A DNA stretch of 6,077 bases from an uncultured Rhodopirellula sp. (GCA_913061385.1 CAJXTM010000267.1:1-6077), one strand, 5' to 3'. Counted from the stretch's first letter, positions 1-6,077 are shown. Notes: generated by a model not told the origin, from the sequence alone. Numbers and translations: made by a program.

Positions 1-46
1 AGATCAGCCTCGGTCTCGTGGGCTCGGAGATGTGTATAAGAGACAG
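1..46 (+). other. Illumina Nextera i7-side adapter (sequencing artefact)
   Basis: This is library adapter, not organism DNA. Positions 1-4 (AGAT) are the end of the P7 primer. Positions 5-12 (CAGCCTCG) are an 8-base i7 index, which matches Nextera N710 as I remember the index list. Positions 13-27 (GTCTCGTGGGCTCGG) are the Nextera read-2 arm. Positions 28-46 (AGATGTGTATAAGAGACAG) are the 19-base Tn5 mosaic end. Genomic sequence begins at 47. The mosaic end contains an in-frame TAA at 37-39 that falsely closes the acylase frame upstream, so any start codon proposed near this end is unreliable. Confidence 0.98.
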
Positions 47-1233
47 ATGTAGGACGACTTGACCAAGCTGTCGAAATGGTCCGCGCAACGAACTTTAAAG
101 AATGGAAAAAAGCATTCTCACGATGCTCCATCCCCATGTTCAATGTGACGTACGCTGATCGCGATGGAAACATCTTCTACGCCTACAATGGCGCGGTTCC
201 AATCAGGAACGAACAATTTGATTGGACACGCACAGTCGATGGCAGCGACCCAGATACCCAGTGGAAAGGCATTCATTCTTTTGAAGACTTACCGCAAGTT
301 CTGAATCCCCAATCAGGCTATGTACAAAACTGTAACTGTTCGCCTTATGTCACGACCGATTCCGGAAACCCACAACGAAAGAATTTCCCAAAGTACATGG
401 TTCGTGACTGGGACGTAGATAAGCGTCGCAGCAAGTTGGCGAGGGAACTGTTGTCGAATGCGGAGAAGGTCAGCTTCGACTGGTACCAACAGCTGTGCTT
501 TGATCCAACACTTTATTGGCCAAGGATCGAAACAGCGAATTGGCAGCGTGATTTCAAGCAATTGGAAAAAACAGATCCCGAAATCGCGGCCAAGCTTAAA
601 CCGTACATCGAAGCGCTCGTCAACTGGGATGGCAAGGCTGACAAGAACTCGAAAGTTGCGTTGTTGTGCATCAGTTGGTACGAAGAACTCTACGGAACTT
701 CACAGTCCGAAAGAATCAAAAGTGAGTACCAAGGAAACGCCAGGGAACAGTTGATTGCCCTTGGAAGAGTGGCGCGTCGCCTGAAAGAACTGCACGGTGA
801 CTGGCAACTACCGTGGGGCGAGGTGCACCGTTTGCAACGAACAGCCTACAGTGCTGACACCATGGAAGCAGGGGTATCACTGCTGCCATTCGCTGCCAGT
901 CAACCATGTGCCGGAGCCCCCGGTCCACTGGGAGTCGTCTTTACGATTTACTCAACGCCTAGTGTTCCATTGCTACGTCCTCAGCGGTTCGCGGTGGTCG
1001 GTTGCTCATACATGTCAGCGATTGCCTTTGGTAAGGACCGAGTGCGTGCGGTATCATTAGTACCGTTCGGAGCAAGCGGTAGCCCAAGGTCGCCTCATTT
1101 CCGCGACCAGGCAGACTTATTAGCCAACCAGAAGTTCAAGCAGGCGTGGTTCTACGAAGAAGACGTTAAGAAAGCAGCACGCCAGTCTTACCACCCCGGT
1201 GAAAAAACAAAGGCAACGCGAGAAACGAAATGA
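47..1233 (+). CDS. Penicillin acylase family protein (peptidase S45), C-terminal part, 5'-truncated
   Basis: This is the C-terminal part of an S45 N-terminal-nucleophile hydrolase, the family of penicillin G acylase, aculeacin A acylase and PvdQ-type acyl-homoserine-lactone acylases. These enzymes cleave amide bonds of N-acyl compounds in the periplasm. The reading frame is open from the adapter junction, so the ATG at 76 is an internal Met and the true start is lost. Counting from that Met, the family signatures seen are FNVTYADRDGNIFYAYNG (22-39), the segment GYVQNCNCSP (81-90), whose Asn85 or Asn87 should be the beta-chain oxyanion-hole Asn, and the C-terminal PFGASGSPRSPHFRDQ region (about 327-342). 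Family members run to roughly 700-800 residues, so about half is missing, including the signal peptide, the autocleavage site and the catalytic Ser/Thr/Cys nucleophile. Activity and substrate therefore cannot be judged. The stop overlaps the sulfatase start by 4 bases, indicating an operon. Family assignment is strong; substrate is unknown. Confidence 0.88.
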
Positions 1234-2762
1234 AATTTTTCAAGACCACACTGGCGACTGCGACCTGCATGCTCAGCTTCATGACACCGGCCGCCCGAGC
1301 AGAACTTCCCAATATCCTGTTTTGCATATCAGATGACCAAAGCTATTGGCACGCCGGTGCGAATGGTGACCAAGTTGTAGAGACACCCGCATTTGATCGG
1401 GTTGCAAAAGAAGGCGTACGATTCACACACGCCTTTTGTGATGCCCCGACGTGCGGGCCTTCGCGGAGTGCGATCCTGACAGGACAGCACATTTGGCGTC
1501 TCGAGGAGGCGGGCAACATCCACAGCACACTGCCAGCCCATTTTGCGACCTATCCAGCGATGCTGGAAGAGAAAGGCTACGTGACAGGGTTTACAGGCAA
1601 AGGGTGGAGCCCCGGGCGTCTTGAAGCGGGGGGACGAACCAAGAATCCAGCAGGCGCAGATTTTCAACGCCGCAAGCTCAACCCAACCAAACCAGGAATG
1701 TCAGACAGAGACTATGCCCACAACTTCGCTGATTTCCTTGAGCAGCAACCGGATGATGCCCCATTCTGCTTTTGGCTGGGAACCCATGAACCCCACCGAG
1801 GTTACCAGCAGGGTGCGGGACTAGCCGCTGGCAAAGATCCAGCCAAGGTCGTCGTGCCGCAATCCCTTCCCGACAATTCAGTGGTACGTAGTGACATCCT
1901 GGACTATTACACCGAAGTGGAACATTTTGATCAGATGGTTGAACGTGCCTTAGGGTTGTTGGAGCAAAAAGGTGAACTTGAAAATACAATCGTAGTCGTG
2001 ACCAGCGATCATGGAATGCCATTCCCGCGGGCAAAAGCAAGTCTCTACGACACAGGAACACGTGTCCCACTTGCAATTCGTTGGGGAAAAGGAATCTCAA
2101 ATCCCGGTCGGACTGCGGATGAGTTCGTGAACCTGAGTGATTTAGCCCCAACGTTCTTGGCCGTGGCGGGACTCACCCCCGCAGCAGAGATGACAGGACA
2201 AAGCCTGCTCGATATTCTGCAAAATGAGACATCCAAAAAACACCCTTTGCGTGACCATGCATTGATCGCCATGGAACGACACGATGGATGTCGAAAAGGT
2301 GGTAAAGGCTACCCCTGTAGAGCAATCCGAACATCAAAGTTCCTATTCATCCTTAATCATGAACCCAGTCGCTGGCCTTCAGGTGATCCTGATGCATCGG
2401 TCTGCGCCCGAGCGATTCCGTATGGTGAGATTGATACGTCGCCCACGAAGACACTGATGATGAACACGAAGGGGGACGAGCAACTTCGAAGGTTACACGC
2501 ACTCTCGTTTGGGCTCCGCCCAGCGGAAGAACTTTATGATCTACAAGCCGACCCTTGGCAAATCAAGAATGTGGCGAGCGACCCAAACTACTTAGCGCAT
2601 GCGAATCGCCTACGTGCTCGTCTCATCAAGCGTCTCGCGGAAACAAACGATCCCCGGCAAACCGGTGGTTTGGTTCTGTGGGACTACTATCCGTACTATG
2701 GGGTACGCAAGAATCGCGAATGGAAAGTGGACCCGATGCCATCCAAACTCGGTGATCGTTGA
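1230..2762 (+). CDS. Secreted sulfatase, N-sulfoglucosamine sulfohydrolase (SGSH)-like, 510 aa
   Basis: This is a complete formylglycine-dependent sulfatase of the alkaline phosphatase superfamily. The Sec signal peptide is residues 1-24 (basic MKFFK, hydrophobic core, ARA before a likely cut at A24/E25). Metal ligands are D35-D36 in the SDDQ segment and D260-H261 in TSDHG. C75 in C-G-P-S-R (75-79, followed by LTG at 83-85) is the Cys that a formylglycine-generating enzyme would oxidise. H186 in THEPHR and K269 fit active-site positions. Compared from memory with human SGSH (502 aa), the match extends to the C-terminal ELYDxxxDPxxxxNxAxDP region (about 435-452) and ETNDP (471-475). Oddities: the common GKxHxG segment reads GKGWSPG (123-129), with Trp126 where His is usual, and Lys269 sits where SGSH has Arg. 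N- versus O-sulfatase action is therefore open. The start is fixed by the signal peptide and the ATGA overlap with the acylase; its own ribosome site is weak, which fits translational coupling. Confidence 0.93.
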   Translation: MKFFKTTLATATCMLSFMTPAARAELPNILFCISDDQSYWHAGANGDQVVETPAFDRVAKEGVRFTHAFCDAPTCGPSRSAILTGQHIWRLEEAGNIHSTLPAHFATYPAMLEEKGYVTGFTGKGWSPGRLEAGGRTKNPAGADFQRRKLNPTKPGMSDRDYAHNFADFLEQQPDDAPFCFWLGTHEPHRGYQQGAGLAAGKDPAKVVVPQSLPDNSVVRSDILDYYTEVEHFDQMVERALGLLEQKGELENTIVVVTSDHGMPFPRAKASLYDTGTRVPLAIRWGKGISNPGRTADEFVNLSDLAPTFLAVAGLTPAAEMTGQSLLDILQNETSKKHPLRDHALIAMERHDGCRKGGKGYPCRAIRTSKFLFILNHEPSRWPSGDPDASVCARAIPYGEIDTSPTKTLMMNTKGDEQLRRLHALSFGLRPAEELYDLQADPWQIKNVASDPNYLAHANRLRARLIKRLAETNDPRQTGGLVLWDYYPYYGVRKNREWKVDPMPSKLGDR

Positions 2763-2858
2763 CTCGGACCGATAAGACTGAGAGGGGTAGACAGCAGCAC
2801 ATCAGCCTTCTGCATTGCTCATGCATCAGGAAGAAAGCCCCGATCATCCTTGATCTGC

Positions 2859-2882
2859 CGGTTCTGCCCCTCAGGCCAACCG
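2859..2882 (+). terminator. Weak candidate terminator hairpin after the sulfatase gene
   Basis: About 97 bases past the sulfatase stop, CGGTT (2859-2863) plus CTG (2864-2866) can pair with CAG (2872-2874) plus AACCG (2878-2882) around the loop CCCCT. The right arm carries a 3-base bulge (GCC). No T run follows, so this is at best a Rho-assisted or imperfect terminator and may be chance. Confidence 0.2.
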
Positions 2883-3040
2883 AAACCCCATCGCGTCCAC
2901 GGTGTTCTACCAAACGTTACATTCCTGGAACGCGACAGTGTGTTAGATTTACCAGCCAACCGATGCGGACATCGATTCATGCTGCTCGCGGATCAGAAAT
3001 CTCTGACCCCACTTGACCGGGCAATGCACGATACAATCTG

Positions 3041-3059
3041 CGCAATCGCCAGAATTGCG
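3041..3059. repeat. 6-bp inverted repeat upstream of the DUF4956 gene
   Basis: CGCAAT (3041-3046) and ATTGCG (3054-3059) form a perfect inverted repeat around a 7-base spacer, 32 bases before the ATG at 3092 and just after a -10-like TACAAT. The position would suit an operator or a leader hairpin. A 6-bp repeat is common by chance, so this is only a note. Confidence 0.2.
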
Positions 3060-3091
3060 AAACCACAAACAAACAATCAGGTCTTATAGCA

Positions 3092-3751
3092 ATGGAGTTT
3101 TTGGAAATCCCGTTATTCGATGATGACGTTTACAAAATGCTCATCCGCTTTGTCTTCAACTTGCTCTTTCTCATCCTAATTGTGCGTTTCGCGATTTTGC
3201 CGAACCAACAGGACAAAGAATTCGCATTCACTGTGAGCATGCTGAACATCACTGTATTTTTCATCTGCTTTGCACTGAAAAAATTGGATTTGGGTACCGG
3301 AATGGCTCTCGGCCTGTTCGCAATTTTTGGTGTACTACGTTACCGGACGAATGCGTTGCCAATTAAAGAGATGACGTATTTGTTTATCGTCATTGGCATC
3401 GCAGTGATCAACTCGCTGTCAAACAAGCAAACCAGCTATATCGAACTGGTGGCCGTCAACAGCCTGATTCTCGGCTCAGCAATGCTTAAAGAAAGGTTTG
3501 TGGCTAATGGGAAATTGAACATGGCGGGCAAAGTCGTACGTTCAAAGAAGCCACGAAAACATGTCGTCGAGTACGACCGTCTTGATCTGTTGGCACCGGA
3601 AAAAGCAAACGAGTTGCAAGCTGATCTCAGACAGCGGACCGGCATGCCCGTGTCGCGAATTCAAGTCCAGACCATCGACCTGAAGAATGACTCAGCCACA
3701 CTCAACATCTGGTGCGACCAGCTGCCAGCGAAAGATGTGCACCCTGCCTAA
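3092..3751 (+). CDS. DUF4956 domain-containing membrane protein, 219 aa
   Basis: This is an inner-membrane protein of the DUF4956 family, whose function is not established. A hydrophobic N-terminal half carries about four to five membrane segments (near residues 18-37, 46-63, 67-83, 94-109 and 115-132). The family hallmark lies in the middle: GLFAIFGVLRYRT (74-86) followed by ALPIKEMTYLFIVIGIAVIN (88-107). After a basic linker (about 148-157) comes a soluble, probably cytoplasmic domain with the usual YDRLDLL...ELQADLRQRTG pattern (161-184) and a beta-rich end. The length is typical for the family, so the gene looks complete. The ATG at 3092 leaves a short acidic N-terminus before the first membrane segment; the ribosome site is weak, and Met16 is an alternative. 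In many bacteria DUF4956 genes sit beside a VTC-type polyphosphate polymerase domain gene and CotH-type genes, but neither is next to it here. Confidence 0.88.
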   Translation: MEFLEIPLFDDDVYKMLIRFVFNLLFLILIVRFAILPNQQDKEFAFTVSMLNITVFFICFALKKLDLGTGMALGLFAIFGVLRYRTNALPIKEMTYLFIVIGIAVINSLSNKQTSYIELVAVNSLILGSAMLKERFVANGKLNMAGKVVRSKKPRKHVVEYDRLDLLAPEKANELQADLRQRTGMPVSRIQVQTIDLKNDSATLNIWCDQLPAKDVHPA

Positions 3752-3998
3752 AGCCAACAAGACGTAGCATGCGTAAGATGCACTGCGAACAAGGCTTCGG
3801 CAATCAGCTCTACGACAAAACGACAATCGTGTTTTGTTCTGGATTCGTTGCAGCAACGGAACCAGGCGTCGCAGGGTGAGCCGCAGAGGCCACACGACTC
3901 ACCAGCCAGCGACGGCCTTGAACGAGCAGCGATACCGCCCCACGCTCAGCCCACTTGGACATCAACCCAACCTACCCGGTCCGCCAGTTTGATTTCGA
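3752..3998. other. Convergent intergenic region between the DUF4956 and GH16 genes
   Basis: These 247 bases lie between two stop codons facing each other, where transcripts from both strands should end. No protein-coding frame here looks real. Three nested inverted repeats are visible: ACAAAAC/GTTTTGT at 3815-3837 with a 9-base loop; a short stem at 3841-3863 centred on CGTTG-CAG-CAACG with flanking GG/CC pairs and one mismatch; and the larger stem at 3864-3918 listed separately. No clear T-run terminator is present on either strand. Confidence 0.55.
3864..3918. terminator. Extended imperfect stem-loop, possible bidirectional terminator or structured RNA
   Basis: AGGCGTCGC (3864-3872) pairs with GCGACG-G-CCT (3909-3918), with a single bulged G at 3915. 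Inside it, after a small internal loop (AG against AGCCA), GGTGAG (3875-3880) pairs with CTCACC (3898-3903), leaving a 17-base loop. That gives 15 base pairs, mostly GC. It sits between convergent genes, where a bidirectional transcription end is expected, but lacks T tracts. A terminator role is an inference; a repeat-family element or small RNA is an alternative. Confidence 0.35.
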
Positions 3999-4817
3999 TT
4001 ACTGATAAACCCTAACGTAATCGATGAGGTACTGGGCAGGAAATTTCGTGTTCGCACCAACGGGGCCCACGAATCCTCCGCCTACCGAGAGATTCAACAG
4101 GAGATGAAACTTCTGGTCGAAGGGTGCAGGAAAAGCGCCCCCGGTACTATTCCACTTCGTTTGGGTCTGGACCAGTTTTCCGTCGATGAACCACTGAATC
4201 TTTCCTTTCTGCCAATCGATAGCGAAAGTATGGAAGTCATCAGTGAAATTACCTTGGGGAAGCTTGTAGGCATCTCCAGAAGATGCGTTATTGGGCCAAG
4301 CATCACCATAGTGCAGCGTTCCTAGCACCTCGTTGGTGTTTTGCCCACGAAACTCCATGATGTCAATTTCACCACTTTTGGCCCATCCACCATACTTGTC
4401 TCCTGTCGGCAGCATCCAGATTGCCGGCCAAAGCCCTGCACCCGCTGGCAACTTGGCGCGAACTTCGATGCGTCCGTATTTCCAGTCACCTCGATTTTTA
4501 GTGCGAACGCGTCCTGAAGAATATTCGCGTTTGGTGCCCATCATGTTTGCATTGTCCCGGCGCGCTTCCAGAACCAAGTTCCCACCAGCGACGCGAACAT
4601 TTTCTTTCCTATCTGTGAAAATCTGCAACTCGCCATTTCCACCTCCGAACGCATTCACTTCGATACCCCATTTTGAATAATTGAGTGCATCTCCATCAAA
4701 GTTGTCTTCCCAAACCAGCGTTCGATCGGTGGATGAGGATTGAGCCTGGGCCTGGACGCTCAGCAGAACGAAACAAGTGCAGAGAAGAGAGAGTCGTGCG
4801 AAAGCTAGTGAGTGCAT
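3999..4817 (-). CDS. Secreted GH16 endo-beta-1,3-glucanase (laminarinase-type), 272 aa
   Basis: This is a single-domain glycoside hydrolase family 16 enzyme that would cut internal bonds of beta-1,3-glucan or mixed-linkage glucan outside the cytoplasm with retention of configuration. The signal peptide is residues 1-25 (LLCTCFVLLSVQAQA, AQA before the likely cut at A25/Q26). The jelly-roll domain runs from LVWEDNFDGDALNYSKW (34-50) to the final IDYVRVYQ (265-272), a typical GH16 ending. The catalytic motif GEIDIMEF holds E150 (nucleophile), D152 and E155 (acid/base). The extra residue in ExDxxE is the beta-bulge form typical of laminarinases rather than lichenases. W130 and W134 in GLWPAIWMLP line the usual substrate cleft. 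There is no carbohydrate-binding or anchoring domain. The start is supported by AAAAGG 8 bases upstream. It lies 96 bases downstream of the large truncated gene on the same strand and may share its transcript. Laminarin is the likeliest substrate, but porphyran or agar specificity cannot be excluded from motifs alone. Confidence 0.93.
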   Translation of the reverse strand: MHSLAFARLSLLCTCFVLLSVQAQAQSSSTDRTLVWEDNFDGDALNYSKWGIEVNAFGGGNGELQIFTDRKENVRVAGGNLVLEARRDNANMMGTKREYSSGRVRTKNRGDWKYGRIEVRAKLPAGAGLWPAIWMLPTGDKYGGWAKSGEIDIMEFRGQNTNEVLGTLHYGDAWPNNASSGDAYKLPQGNFTDDFHTFAIDWQKGKIQWFIDGKLVQTQTKWNSTGGAFPAPFDQKFHLLLNLSVGGGFVGPVGANTKFPAQYLIDYVRVYQ

Positions 4818-4825
4818 GAGGGTTA

Positions 4826-4831
4826 CCTTTT
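4826..4831 (-). promoter_or_regulatory. Ribosome binding site of the GH16 gene
   Basis: Read on the minus strand, AAAAGG (4831 to 4826) lies 8 bases before the ATG at 4817. It is the best Shine-Dalgarno-like match among the genes here, and it supports this start together with the signal peptide that follows. Confidence 0.55.
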
Positions 4832-4913
4832 GCTGTTTTCGATGGTGCCAACTGCGTGCCGCAGGTGAATCGTGCGAGGATCAGAATTGAGTCTGCCAAA
4901 ACCAGTCACAATA

Positions 4914-6030
4914 TCAACAACTTTGCCGGAAGTTGTAAAAAACATCGATACGACTAATCTGACCAGTACGTGAAAAAACGTTTTTTGTTTCATTCGGCGT
5001 CAACAGCAGCTCGCGGCGTTCCTCGGGCTCGCTGTCGGCATGCGACACAACAAGTTTCGCCTCGATTGCCTGATGATACACAATGGGAGTTTGACAAAGT
5101 GTGTAAGCAAAACTGCCTGTTGGTAACGCAATCTCGACGTATACGTCGTGACGATTCATGAACTGGATTCTCGAATCCTTCTGCAACAGTTCGCACTCCT
5201 CAAACATGCAGGGATCAAACCCAATCTGCCCATTCTTAATACGAACCCCCAGTTCGGCCAGACGCGAGAGAATATCTTCCTTGACCTGCCCGGTCATGCC
5301 CGGTTGCTGAACCCCTGCATTCTGTGGTGTATGCGAATAGGGATCCGCTGGGAACGCACCATACTGGGTGGGTGATTTCACGAGGCCAATTCCATCACGG
5401 ATGATCCGGTAATGCCGCAGCAATTGCCCAGTCAACTCTGGGGCCTGACTCGCCTGTTGCGACCACATACAATTTTCAATCGCAGTCAGCGACAACTTCG
5501 AGACCATGTGCCAGTAGATCGACCCCAAGCCTTCGTAGGCAAAGAACGTGCCACTGCGTCCGGTAAAACTCTTGTGACAAAAGGTTCCTTCAAACAGCTC
5601 GCAAATCTGCTCAGCATCACTTGCAACACCATCGGCATATTCTGGATTCTCGGCAAGCGTATTCAACGCTACTTTTAAATCAGCGGCATTGCGAAAATCA
5701 CCGCTGAAGTGAACTCCACCGTCAACGTCCTGCCGTACGATCGAGATATTTTCAGCTGCGATAAGCTGCTGCAGCAACTGAGAACCTTTCCAAGACTCGC
5801 AATTCAGATTGTTCTTATTCAAAAAATTCGCAAGTTGACGATCCGGATACAGCATGAAGCTCTGCTGATCTTCCCGATAGATTGCACTCTCCTGCAATGC
5901 ATCCATGATCTGAATTGCTTCTTCTGCAGATAACAGACCACTGCTCAGCACAGCAACCTGCCCCTCAAGCATTTCGTGTAAGGTCGTGACGCCATACGAA
6001 CCTTTTTCCATCCAGATCAGATTATAGGAG
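4914..6030 (-). CDS. C-terminal part of a large conserved protein, possibly GH94-like phosphorylase-related, 5'-truncated
   Basis: About 371 native residues remain; the gene runs into the adapter at 6031. An apparent ATG at 6047 belongs to the adapter and gives a false MCIRDS start. Numbering below counts from that false Met. Conserved-looking blocks are YREDQQSFMLYPDRQLANFL (57-76), HKSFTGRSGTFFAYEGLGSIYWHMVSKL (158-185), SPTQYGAFPADPYSHTP (225-241), QQPGMTGQVKEDIL (247-260) and LGVRIKNGQIGFDPC (266-280), then a beta-rich tail with FAYTLCQTPIVYH (313-325). I recognise the blocks as those of a conserved, mostly uncharacterised protein. The order 'Gly-rich turn, aromatic helix, LGV-x-G-x-I-x-DPC, beta-sheet tail' resembles the C-terminal region of GH94-like (clan GH-Q) phosphorylases. 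That link is an inference; the segment that should hold the catalytic Asp is missing. The GH16 neighbour would fit a role in glucan oligosaccharide breakdown. Confidence 0.6.
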
Positions 6031-6077
6031 CTGTCTCTTATACACATCTGACGCTGCCGACGACTCCTTACGTGTAG
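6031..6077 (-). other. Illumina Nextera i5-side adapter (sequencing artefact)
   Basis: Library adapter in reverse complement. Positions 6031-6049 (CTGTCTCTTATACACATCT) are the Tn5 mosaic end, 6050-6063 (GACGCTGCCGACGA) the Nextera read-1 arm, 6064-6071 (CTCCTTAC) an 8-base i5 index whose complement GTAAGGAG matches S505/N505 as I remember the list, and 6072-6077 (GTGTAG) the start of the P5 primer. Genomic sequence ends at 6030. Confidence 0.98.

Larger units (their letters stand above)
2763..3091. other. Intergenic region with weak hairpins, no convincing gene
   Basis: This 329-base gap separates the sulfatase from the DUF4956 gene on the same strand. Short open frames cross it (for example 2850-3089 +), but they show no family resemblance and have atypical composition. 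Inverted repeats seen are GATCA/TGATC at 2842-2855, CGGTT-CTG/CAG-AACCG with a 3-base bulge at 2859-2882, CGATG/CATCG at 2961-2974, TCAGA/TCTGA at 2993-3006, and CGCAAT/ATTGCG at 3041-3059. None is followed by a T tract. TACAAT at 3032-3037 resembles a -10 box, and TTGACC at 3013-3018 resembles a -35 box, but they are only 13 bases apart, so the promoter is doubtful. The gap length suggests that the DUF4956 gene has its own transcript. Confidence 0.5.

Noticed and set aside
28..46. 19-base Tn5 mosaic end here, and its inverted copy at 6031-6049, looking like a composite transposon bounded by inverted repeats
   Set aside because: Both copies are joined to Nextera read arms, index sequences and primer ends, so they come from library preparation and not from a natural transposon.
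81..90. Possible metal-binding Cys pair in the acylase (NCNCSP, residue numbers from the Met at base 76)
   Set aside because: This segment fits the conserved Asn-containing oxyanion region of S45 enzymes; two Cys alone do not make a metal site.
76..1233. ATG at 76 as a genuine start giving a complete 385-residue acylase
   Set aside because: The frame is open back to the adapter junction, the family is about twice this length, and there is no signal peptide or nucleophile region, so this Met is internal.
1230..1301. Lipoprotein signal on the sulfatase (Cys13 in the signal peptide)
   Set aside because: The residues before Cys13 (T-A-T, no Leu at -3) do not form a lipobox, while an ARA site at 22-24 fits signal peptidase I.
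1678..2151. 157-residue minus-strand ORF inside the sulfatase gene
   Set aside because: The plus-strand sulfatase is clear across this stretch; the antisense frame shows no family features and is a shadow.
3013..3037. Sigma-70 type promoter (TTGACC and TACAAT) upstream of the DUF4956 gene
   Set aside because: The two boxes are only 13 bases apart, well short of the usual 16-18, so it was not called as a feature.
2850..3089. Small ORFs in the gap after the sulfatase (2759-3016 and 2850-3089, +)
   Set aside because: They overlap each other in different frames, have no recognisable domain, signal peptide or ribosome site, and their composition looks like translated noncoding DNA.

Overview
The window is a metagenome-style contig made of about 5,984 bases of bacterial DNA (47-6030). 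It is capped at both ends by untrimmed Illumina Nextera adapters, with the i7 side at 1-46 and the i5 side at 6031-6077. Both terminal genes are cut at these junctions. The organism looks like a marine or aquatic Planctomycetota, or a relative in the PVC group. This rests on the type of secreted sulfatase, its pairing with a penicillin-acylase-family protein, a DUF4956 membrane protein, a secreted GH16 glucanase, and roughly even base composition judged by eye. No rRNA or other phylogenetic marker is present, so the assignment is an inference.

Left part, + strand: the C-terminal part of a peptidase S45 (penicillin amidase / N-acyl-homoserine-lactone acylase type) Ntn-hydrolase ends in a 4-base ATGA overlap with a complete secreted sulfatase of the N-sulfoglucosamine sulfohydrolase (SGSH)-like type. 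The overlap implies translational coupling, so the two enzymes probably act on one substrate or in one extracytoplasmic process. Then comes a 329-base gap with only weak hairpins, followed by a lone DUF4956 inner-membrane protein on the + strand.

Right part, - strand: across a 247-base convergent intergenic region holding a sizeable imperfect stem-loop (3864-3918), there is a complete secreted GH16 laminarinase-type endo-glucanase with an intact ExDxxE catalytic motif. Some 96 bases upstream of it on the same strand lies the C-terminal part of a large conserved protein. Its start is lost in the adapter, and its C-terminal layout resembles GH94-like (clan GH-Q) carbohydrate phosphorylases. If that reading is right, the right half is a beta-glucan use module: secreted endo-glucanase plus a downstream oligosaccharide-processing enzyme.

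No tRNA, rRNA, CRISPR array, insertion sequence or phage gene was seen. The most notable points are the acylase-sulfatase coupling, an atypical sulfatase active-site segment, the GH16 / phosphorylase-like pair, and the adapter artefacts, which create a false 'MCIRDS' protein start.
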